A stretch of DNA of 64,000 nt, from positions 21,080,001 through 21,144,000 of the forward strand of contig NC_091046.1 of NCBI RefSeq assembly GCF_963966145.1, given 5' to 3'. The notes under the pieces are model-generated. The model saw only the letters and a list, made by a program, of their open reading frames with translations. It made no database searches and was not told where the DNA came from. The position numbers were made by a program, and so were the translations under genes. Source of the DNA: Tenebrio molitor. Taxonomy: Eukaryota; Arthropoda; Insecta; Coleoptera; Tenebrionidae. This document shows positions 56,456 through 64,000 of the stretch, in pieces; the stretch's first letter is position 1, and the number at the start of each line of letters is the position of its first letter.

Positions 56456-56668
56456 TTAAGAGGTTTTTTAATAAGCTATTAGTCGTTTTAATATAATAAA
56501 TGGTACAGGTTCAACAGTCTCACCTCTTTTTTGAAAACAAAATGTAGAAACTATTAGCCGAAAAAAGATGCAACTTTTTCAAAAAACGATGTTTGCAAGT
56601 TTTTACTGGAAGCAGCGGACCAAAAGTGGATCCTTCAGAAAGTTGTATTGATGATCGAATTTCAATTA

Positions 56669-56724
56669 TGCGTGAGCGAAAGTCCGTAAGCGAAAGTGCG
56701 TGAGCGAAAGAGAATGAGCGAAAG
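56669..56724. repeat. 14-bp tandem repeat, four copies
   Basis: Unit close to TGCGTGAGCGAAAG, four copies in 56 bp with substitutions. Confidence 0.85.
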
Positions 56725-56870
56725 TGAAACCTTCGCCCACTGGTAACCATGGATACAGACCCACTTTCTAGGGAGGTATCGAACAAATAACTATTAACGC
56801 CTACTCCTCAGGATTTTGTTTGAACGCGCTATACGAGCACTCGACTGCCGTGCACACAATGCAATTTGGG

Positions 56871-57537
56871 TTATGTTATCCGTAGAGCAACGCGCACCTG
56901 CACGGTACCACGACACAACATGGAATCCCCAATTTGCGGATGCTGTCTGCCGTTATTCGGTTTTGGATTGGGGCTACTTGACAACTGCGAGTGGGGATGT
57001 TTCTTTTGGATAATTCTCCTCATCTTTCCTTCTGCAGTTGAGTCTTTTTTCTGGGTTGTGGAGACTAATGTTGACAACTCCTCGGTTATTGCCTCTTCAC
57101 ATATCTGGTCTAAGACTTTACCCTTCCGTAAGCCCACCACAAACTTATTTTTTTGTTCTTCGGTCAGTTGGGTGTCAAAGTTGCAGTATATTGATGCACT
57201 CCTTATCCGAGCGTACCACTCGCTTATTGATTTGCTGACTTGCTGTTGAAGGTCATAAAATTTGATGCGTTCCCGCCGTTCCGAAACTTGAGAGCTGTAT
57301 TGTTTTGTTAACAACTGGCGGCACAACTCTGCATACCTCTTACTTTTAGTAAGATCAGAGTAGCATAAATCTCTTAGCAACTTGTAAGTCGGTGCACCCA
57401 CCAAGCTACCTGCATTTTTTCCTCGGTAGGTAATCTTGTTGATTGCAAAGTAGGTACTAATCCAACGTTTCTTGGTAAATTGTCCAGTCATCTGTGCTGG
57501 CGTTAAAATCTTCGACGCGTCCTATTATGACCGCCAT
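56871..57537 (-). pseudogene. Gag of a Ty3-like LTR retrotransposon, partial
   Basis: The ATG at 57537 opens MAVIIGRVEDFNASTDDWTI followed by YQETLD and a stop; after a frameshift the frame continues YFAINKITYRGKNAGSLVG, YKLLRDLCYSDLTKSKRYAE, LCRQLLTKQYSSQVSERRER, IKFYDLQQQVSKSISEWYAR and NFDTQLTEEQKNKFVVGLRK. This is the capsid-like core of Ty3-type gag (Y..L..L, F....Q, I.eW, F..GL). The zinc knuckle expected after about residue 190 is degraded. No LTR adjoins it. It is not obviously the same family as 52510-54121. Confidence 0.7.
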
Positions 57538-57917
57538 TTCGTTGTTACCGTTCTGTCGTCAGTTTTTATCCCTAGTGGTGGAAAGTTTCTGCCCGTCAAT
57601 TGCTTCCTTACGTTTTAATGGTTTTCCTCGTCGCCACTGTTGTGATTTATATTAACGCACACATTACTTATGAACGTTAATAATTTTGTACACATGACAC
57701 ACAACAGTACATCCAGTCCACAGGTGATAGGTCTATACAGTGTGGAAACTTTAACTGAAATAAAATTCGTAATTTGGACATATGCAATTTTTGTAAAAAA
57801 TCGCGAAACAGGTCAATTTTTGTTTTTTGTTGTCCATATTTTGGCGCATATGGTTTTTGCATATCTGCTCCCGAAAATGCGCAGCCATCTCTAACTTTTT
57901 TTTTCAAATATAAGAGT

Positions 57918-58535
57918 ATGTCAAGTGACACTATTTGTTTCCTCCTTGATGATTCGGACCGCCGTATCCAATTTTGCGAGCAAATGATGAACCTGATGAA
58001 TTGGGCTGTTATTGTTATTAAGCTGACCATAACCCTCATTGGATGCGAGAAACTCATACTGAGTTCCCGCAAAAACTCAATGTATGGGCTGGAATCAATC
58101 GAATATTGGAGCCAGTATTCTTGGATGGTAATTGAGCAACATATCTTACGTTGCTTCAAGAGGATCTCATGCCAGCGTTAGCGGTCTTCCTTCCAAATCC
58201 GGTGGATCCAGATTTAGCTGATGAAAGAACATGGTATCAACAGAACGGAGCTCCACTCTATTATGCCGTAGATCGATGGATTGGAAGGAGAGGTCAAATT
58301 GAATGGCCGGCAAGATCTCCGGATCTTACTCGACTTGACTTTTTTTATGAGGATATTTCAAGAATAAGGTCTATGTAACAAAACCGAACAATACTGAGGG
58401 CCTCAAGCAACGTATTAGGCATGATTTAGGCAAATTACATCGGAAATGTTACAAAACGTAATGGATGCATGTTACTATCGATTTGCAATTTGCCAAGAAA
58501 GAAACGGTGCCCATTTTGAACATGTGTTGCATTAA
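57918..58535 (+). pseudogene. Mariner-like transposase relic (DUF4817-type)
   Basis: Fragments: DDSDRRIQFCEQMMNLMN, then HNPHWMRETHTEFPQKLNVW plus AGI, FLDGN stop ATYLTLLQEDLMPALAVFLP, WYQQNGAPLYYAV, RWIGRRGQIEWPARSPDLT, and in another frame a C-terminus ending FEHVLH at 58535. The region with the first aspartate is deleted and the second catalytic aspartate (QQDGAP in the family) is asparagine here. Clearly dead. Confidence 0.75.
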
Positions 58536-58809
58536 ATAGTATTCAACTTTGAAAACATTCAGGAAACAAATAGTGCGTTGTATTCCTTGCCAAGTGGCCT
58601 TTCAAATGAGGTGCGTGTGCGTGCCTCAAGAATCTAATTACAAACATCGAAAATGATACAGAGGTAATTTTTGTTCATGCATTAAATAGGAGTACATATT
58701 AAATAATCTCTTGCTTTTGTTTAGCCATTTCCGAAAAAAGCTGGATATTTTAATTTCAGTAGCCAGCTTTTTTGGAAATTCGAAAATGTATTGTGGGTTA
58801 CATTTTTTG

Positions 58810-59617
58810 GACGCAGGTAAATTGCGCACATGGTTAAAATTGTTCAGGGGTTTTGACCAGGTAGCTGCAACCAAGGGATTAGCATCGTTCAAGTGTTGCT
58901 CGCATTTCCAACGTATGTGTCATTTTATTCTGTCACTTCAGTTTCACGTTTACTCGGCGCATCCAAATATCTTTAATTTTGTACCTAAATGTTCTTATTA
59001 CATTTCAGACTACCGTCTAAATAAAAATTAGAAGCGCCAATGTTGAGAAAAAAACTATCGTGTGTTCCACAAAAAACTCACTCGCAGCAATCCATGACAA
59101 AAGTGAAGTATGGCTTAGTACCAGATGTGAAATGAACTACTAAAGTAAATTTATAGGTTATCTGTCACTCACAATATGATGAAAATTTGTAAGTAACAAA
59201 TGAACTACTTCCAGTGATCCTAAAATAGACATGACCAGTCTATCTATCTCTATAGTCATGGCTTACTGCGAGTGAGTTTTTATTGGAACACACGATACGT
59301 GGCAAAATAATAAAGAAGCAGTTGTTCTTAGAGCATTAATTTGTATGTATAAGAATCCATGATAAGAATAATTCCACTTCTGAATCACATAGTAAGTTAC
59401 CGCAATTTAGCTACAGAATTTTTTCTTTAAGTCTGATATATTTATTCCGGAGTGTAAAAGCCCAAGTGGTTAAAAGAAGATCATTATCTAGTCCTGAACG
59501 AGAATTATTATGACTGAACGCCCGTCGTCACCACTGGTGCGCAATTTACCTGTATTTTAAAGGACCCTTTGGATTCCTGAATGTTAAATTTGACCAGTGT
59601 GCGCAATTTACCATATT
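58810..59617. mobile_element. TIR element family H, copy 2
   Basis: Starts GGACGCAGGTAAATTGCGCA and ends GCGCAATTTACCATAT, aligning with 20162-20776 except for the 238-bp MITE inside. The flanks show no clear 9-bp duplication. Confidence 0.7.
59056..59297. mobile_element. MITE, 238 bp, TA-flanked
   Basis: Ends TCGTGTGTTCCACAAAAAAC and, complement, TCGTGTGTTCCAATAAAAAC, then TCACTCGCAG; TA at 59056-59057 and 59296-59297. The other family H copy has the empty site (ACTACGTAGC) at about 20405. Confidence 0.8.
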
Positions 59618-59814
59618 TATTCCGTCGGGCACATTATTACTCGTGAAATACCCTGTATTAATAAAACCTAATATATTACTCCTACTGTACTGAACTGAAG
59701 TTTTCTTTCGTCTTTCCTAAGTGCAAACATGCAGAATAATAATAAAACATCACGTGTAAACCTGCTCTTTCCATTTTTTTAAATTTCGCGCCGGATCTAT
59801 TTCTTGTAGCGTAG

Positions 59815-61438
59815 AGTGAACATTTTAAGTAACATTTATGTCAAGCAATCTATGAGTGGGCAGAGTTTAGCAGGAAATTTTTCCGTAACGTTGTTATGCG
59901 CGAAAAGCAGAGTCGCGCCCATAACAAAGGTCACTCTTCCACGTTTGGAGCTTAATGCCGCGGTGGTGCTATGTGCATTAATGAGCAAAATCAATGAGAG
60001 CCTAAATTTAAAATCAACGCCAAATTTTATTGGTCGACGTATGTCGGACATAGGAATCAAATTCAAAGGTGTAGCGATATTTCAGAGTGGCACCATGTCA
60101 AATCGAATGACAACCCGGCCGATATTGTCCCGCGCGGTATGCTTCCGCGGCAATTAAGGCAATCAGAACTGTGGTGGCATGGGCCACAATGGTTAAAATC
60201 CGATGCGAGCAAGGGGCCACCAAGTTGGTAAAACCCTCGTAATAAGGAAGATCATTTGTTTCCCGAAAGAAAACTTAGTAAACCGGTTAACATAATAAAC
60301 ACAGAGCCCGAGTTGCCGGTGCTGCAAAAGTTTTCGTCGGTAAAAAAATTATGTAGAGTAATCGCATATATTTTACGATCTGTAAATAATTTAAAAAATT
60401 AAACAAAAAACCAAAAGGCGTTGTCCGTCGAAGAGCTCGAACATGTCCGTCTAGTTGTTCTCAAATACATTCAATCTAGAGAATTCGCGGACGAAATTCG
60501 GTGCATACAAAAATCCAAGAAACTCAAATTCCATCGGTTAGCTAAATTAGACCCATTCATTGACGAAAATGGGCTACTTAGGGTAGGTGGACGATTAAAA
60601 CACTCACTCTTAGCTTACGAGAGCAAGTTTCCAATTTTACTACCGGAAAAAAATCATATAACCAGGTGGATCATCCGAGAAACCCACGAAGATGAACTAC
60701 ACGCTGGCAACGAAGCCACTCTAGCTGCCGTGCGTCAAAGATACTGGCCAATATCGGGAAGAAATATTGTTCGCAAAATCATACATTCATGCGTAAAGTG
60801 TAATCGCGCAAATCCAAAGCCAATATCTCAAAAAATGGGTGATTTACCGAAAGAGCGACTGCAGCCCTCGCGGCCATTTTCCACCTCCGGGGTAGATTAT
60901 GCAGGGCCGTATTTAATAAAGTCAAACAAATTGCGCAACGCGAAAAAGGTCAAGTCCTACATTGCGCTCTTTGTCTGCCTCTCAACAAAAGCGGTCCACC
61001 TAGAGTTAGTCGGTGACTTGACCACTGAAAGCTTTTTAGCGGCGTTTAAACGGTTTACATCGCGCAGAGGTCATATTAGCGAAATATTTTCTGACAACGG
61101 TACCAATTTTATTGGAGCCGAGCGCGAATTTTTGAGATCAGAGAAATTCAAACAAAAAATTTCAAACGAATTTCTGAACACCTGTACTAAGTTTAACTTT
61201 ATACCGGCAAGATCTCCGCATTTTGGAGGACTTTGGGAACGATGTGTTCAAAGGGTCAAACATCACTTGCGTAGGATACTCGGTGGCACCTCAATCACTT
61301 ACGAAGAATTTTATACCTTGCTTACGCGAATAGAAACTTGTTTAAATTCGCGTCCCTTAACCCACTATCCCAAGATCCCAACGACCTGGAAGCGTTGACC
61401 CCTGGTCATTTTTTAATCGGAGCACCACTCACGGCTCC
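59815..61438 (+). pseudogene. BEL/Pao Pol: RNase H end and integrase
   Basis: SNIYVKQS...SVTLLCAKSRVAPI and TLPRLELNAAVVL belong to the connection/RNase H part. After frameshifts come EWHHVKSNDNPADIVPRGM and LWWHGPQWL. The long frame from about 60403 gives the integrase: zinc-binding H89, H94, C124, C127 (counted from 60421), then D159 in GVDYAGPY, D225 in FSDNGTNF and E273 in FGGLWER, the DDE triad with BEL-type context. A stop at 60400-60402 and a frameshift at about 61362 (the correct frame resumes DPNDLEALTPGHFLIGAPL) show it is inactive. No true ATG begins the integrase; it is part of a polyprotein. Confidence 0.85.
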
Positions 61439-61580
61439 CTACGAAACCGAAGCGGCTTAAAATAATTTTTCATTTCAAATCATTTTTTTTTTCTTTTTTA
61501 TCTTTCCTTGTTTTTTCATGCTTTGTGACATCCACAATTTGTATAAGTATTTTTTTTTAGTTCTTTTTTATGTATGTATG

Positions 61581-61924
61581 TACAGTTGCGGCCGTTGAAA
61601 ACTCAGACACTTTGACAACGCCAAACTTTTAGCTTTGTAAATGGTATTGAAAGTGACGTTTCTCAAAATGTCACTCAAACATTATCCACATTAATTTCTC
61701 TCGCAATGGCTCTTATACTCACACCGTCCCTCAGTCAAACACATTTTTGCAAATCAGATGATCGCGGCATTTCAAAAGATACGCGCGATTCTGACCTAAT
61801 ATGTCAAATACTGACACTGACTTTATAATCTTTGATGAAAATCCTGTTTACGCTAATCAAATTTCGGTATTTATACAGAGTGTTTAAATCTTTCCTGTCT
61901 GAGATTTCAACGGCCGCAACTGTA
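61581..61924. mobile_element. 340-bp TA-flanked MITE, family J copy 2
   Basis: Nearly identical to 25795-26134 and of equal length; TA at 61581-61582 and 61923-61924. Inserted between pol and the 3' LTR of the BEL/Pao element. Confidence 0.85.
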
Positions 61925-61996
61925 CATGTATTTTTTTTTTTTTGTAATTGTTATAATATAATGTTGTTGAAGTCATAAACTTCAAGGGGGGTGGCA

Positions 61997-62183
61997 TGTT
62001 CAGGCCGTTAGCCCTACCACTGGTGGGGGTTACCACCCCCCTAACGCAAACCCTTGTTAGTTCTGTATCGCACTTGCAATTGAAAAATAAAACCAGAAAC
62101 ATCATTCAACAAGTCTTTTGTTTCACCAATTTTAAAAGCGCCAAACGATATCGCAAATCTGGTCCTTCGAGAAAACGCGAACA
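61997..62183 (+). mobile_element. BEL/Pao 3' LTR, 187 bp
   Basis: TGTTCAGGCC start and CGCGAACA end give 5-bp inverted TGTTC/GAACA termini; AATAAA at about 62085-62090. Position directly after the polypurine tract fixes the start. Confidence 0.75.
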
Positions 62184-62755
62184 GCGTTAATGTCCTGTCA
62201 TTAGTCCTGTTGCCGCCCTGATTTTTGATCTGTTAAGTTACAGGATTTATTCCGTTTTTTTCTTGGACACGTTCTCAATGAACCTCTGCCATTGCTTCGG
62301 TGGAGGGATCCTTATACGGTATTCAACAAGTGGCTTCTAGTCCTGGTAGAACTGTTAGACCACATTTTTGCGAAGTGATCTGCTCTTTTAATACTCTTCT
62401 ATGCCCTGATGTACCGGTTGTTTGTTAAAATTTACACGTATATTTCCGTAGCATAGTATGCAGAATGAATTACGGAGAAACTCATTGAAACATATTTTTG
62501 TGTTTTTATTGTAGCATGATTTTGGTTAGAACTCTTAAATAAGAAAATCAATCATTTTTGAAAGATTTAAGTAGTTTTACACAATAAAATACAAATATTC
62601 TGTTTTTAAAAATTAATCTTTAGACATATTCTACTCGTATATGACTATCAATTAAAATCGAGAGGTATATGTTGTGTTCAACAGATTAAACAGACTTTAT
62701 TAACTAACTTAATAAGATTTTTAGGTTTAAATGATTACCTTAACAATATTTTCAG
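62184..62755. other. Intron or upstream sequence before the Dscam exon
   Basis: No coding exon. It ends with an AACAATATTTTCAG acceptor at 62755. Confidence 0.5.
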
Positions 62756-63082
62756 GATGTGCTAAAAGCTTTGACTCTCATCTTCGTGGCCCATCGTTTG
62801 TAATGGAACCACCACCAAGACTTGAATTCTCTAATTCTAGTGGAGGATGGCTTGATTGTTCAGCGTCAGGAAACCCGCAGCCCTCCATTGACTGGCTTTC
62901 TGTCGATGGCACTTCCGTTGGAGATGTAGTTGGAATAAGAAAAGTATTAAGAAATGGAACTTTATTTCTTCAGCCATTTGCAGCGGCGGCATACCGTCAA
63001 GATATCCATAGTACGGTATATAGATGTGTTGGATCAAATTCTGTTGGTCGTATTATCAGCAGGGACGTTCAAGTTAGAGCTG
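62756..63082 (+). CDS. Dscam2: Dscam-family Ig1 exon (Dscam2-like)
   Basis: Exon of 327 bp between TATTTTCAG (ends 62755) and GTAAGT (starts 63083), phase 1 at both borders. It encodes about 109 residues: GPSFVMEPPPRLEFSNSSGG, then WLDCSASGNPQPSIDWLS, VDGTSVGDVVGIRKVLRNGT, LFLQPFAAAAYRQDIHS and TVYRCVGSNSVGRIISRDVQ. The C in LDCSASG, the W in IDWLS and the C in YRCVGSN are the Ig-fold core; FSNSSG, PPF/QPFAAAAYR and IISRDV are hallmarks of the first Ig domain of Dscam proteins. These are homophilic neuronal adhesion receptors at the cell surface that control dendrite and axon self-avoidance and targeting. Signal peptide and other Ig/FN3 exons lie outside or are not found. Dscam family is firm; Dscam2 versus another paralogue is not settled. 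Confidence 0.85.
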
Positions 63083-64000
63083 GTAAGTTTTTGTAAAGAT
63101 TTTGTAAAGCTTTTGAATAAGATTGGTAAGCAAATTCGCAACAGTAATTTCTTCTTTTAATTTTGGTTATTCCACTAAATGCCTATTATAGTATATTATG
63201 CAACAAGATTTATAAACGGCACTTTAGACACGAGTTTTATTAGGCACGAGCGGAGCGAGTGTTTAATAAATGAGTGTCTAGAGGAGTTTATAAACCACGA
63301 CCTTCTAAATAGTCGAGACACTTGGCTCTCTCCGGCCTGTTCACTTGAACAAAATACCATTATGCACTTGTAAGCCGTTTGGCGCTAGCGAACGGGGGAT
63401 TTCAGTTCGGAACCACGCGGTTTGAAACTTGGCTTTCTGTCATTGTGTTGTCACTTTGTCGGATAAAGGCATTTTAATCGAAATTTTCGGTTAATTAAGC
63501 ATATTAATTGCATAGATAATAATCGTTTCTAATATACATATTCTTAAATACAACACAACGAAATTTATGGAGATGTGAGTATGAATTTAATTATTTCACG
63601 AAATTCAGTACTTGCTATAATACCGACAACATTAGAAGTAGACGAAGGAAAAGAAAATGAAGATTTAAGCAGGCAAAGGAGTGTTTGCGGTGACAGAGAA
63701 TATTTCAGTCGGGATCGGTACATTAGCAGCACTATTGGAAAGGCTTGCCTACAACATTATGTTAGTGAAGAATATTTTTAAAATACATTTTAAATTATTG
63801 CAAGTCTATTACTGATTAAAAGATTTTTGAAATCCCTACCTGGGCAAATATTTAAACTTTCTGAAGCCAATTCATTGAATGTTTTTGTCTTTTTATAATC
63901 CTTACACGCGTCCCAATAGCATTTTACATGTTATCTTTTCGACATTTAACGTTTCGCGCCAATTTCGGCGCCTGCAAAGTAGCGCCAAACGGCGAACGCC
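63083..64000 (+). other. Start of the following Dscam intron
   Basis: No further exon recognised; the frame at 63575-63781 lacks Ig features and proper splice sites. Contains hairpin island H10. Confidence 0.5.
63209..63294. repeat. Hairpin island H10 inside the Dscam gene
   Basis: TTTATAAAC, TTAGACAC, TTATTA pair with TAATAA, GTGTCTA and GTTTATAAA; centre CACGAGCGGAGCGAGTG. Confidence 0.75.

Larger units (their letters stand above)
56014..56788. mobile_element. TIR element carrying a Crypton fragment
   Basis: Left TTTGTTCGATACCT and CCTTGGAAAATGAGTCTGTA; right complement TTTGTTCGATACCT and CCCTAGAAAGTGGGTCTGTA. The left arm has an extra 9-bp duplication (TACCTTAGATACCT). Cryptons themselves lack TIRs, so the recombinase piece has been captured or the TIR element inserted around it. 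Confidence 0.6.
59815..62183 (+). mobile_element. BEL/Pao retrotransposon, 3' half with LTR
   Basis: From the RNase H region to the 3' LTR. The polypurine tract TTCAAGGGGGGTGGCA (61981-61996) is followed by an LTR at 61997-62183. A 340-bp MITE lies in the untranslated part. The 5' half (gag, protease, most of RT) and the 5' LTR are absent. Confidence 0.85.

Noticed and set aside
57038..58181. Several frames of 66-160 codons on both strands
   Set aside because: Shadows of the gag relic (minus) or of the mariner-like relic (plus, different frame).
63575..63781. 68-codon frame as the next Dscam exon
   Set aside because: No Ig cysteine/tryptophan pattern and no suitable acceptor or donor around it.

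Overview
The window looks like insect nuclear DNA, most probably from a beetle or another insect with an AT-rich, transposon-loaded genome. Coding DNA of the host is very sparse, introns have GT-AG borders, and the mobile elements are of types common in insects: Tc1/mariner, P-like, piggyBac, hAT-like, PIF/Harbinger-like, Tigger/pogo, Crypton, BEL/Pao, Ty3-like and two kinds of non-LTR retrotransposon. Species cannot be named from the sequence.

Only two host exons are well supported, both on the + strand. At 6007-6270 lies a terminal exon with a SAM domain and a basic coiled tail, like the C-terminus of neurabin/Spinophilin. At 62756-63082 lies a symmetrical phase 1-1 exon encoding the first Ig domain of a Dscam-family (Dscam2-like) cell adhesion protein. 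The first 6 kb are therefore probably intron of the SAM gene, and the DNA left of 62756 is intergenic or 5' intron of the Dscam gene. A 132-codon open frame at 34253-34651 (minus) with a GC-richer core is the only other long open frame that does not resemble a transposon.

Layout: 1-6 kb, a P-like element with a THAP exon set, itself invaded by other repeats; 6-11 kb, SAM exon, Tc1-type element, hAT-type MITE, Tc1 relic; 11-19.7 kb, hairpins, a Harbinger-like element and about 4 kb without genes; 19.7-32.5 kb, two large copies of one TIR family (TACTGGGTGCCCC ends) that received an R4/R2-like retrotransposon independently, plus a giant foldback element; 32.5-42 kb, mariner relics, a cluster of abutting MITEs and a Tigger relic with a PHD finger; 42.4-44.8 kb, a Tc1-type element with a nested, structurally intact Tc1 element (342-aa DD34E transposase); 45-52.5 kb, Crypton remnant, piggyBac relic and a non-LTR element cut by four later insertions; 52.5-62.2 kb, a deleted Ty3-like LTR element, a Crypton fragment in a TIR element, gag and mariner relics, a 3' BEL/Pao half with its LTR; 62.7-63.1 kb, the Dscam Ig1 exon.

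The elements do not work together as a pathway; what they give is a layered insertion record. Several insertions can be polarised because a second copy in the same window preserves the empty target site (P-like element at 38257, 340-bp MITE at about 12631, 9-bp-TSD element at 20153, solo LTR at 30530, 238-bp MITE at 59058). A recurring unexplained structure is a set of about ten 50-160-bp imperfect hairpins whose stems carry CGAG motifs near the loop.
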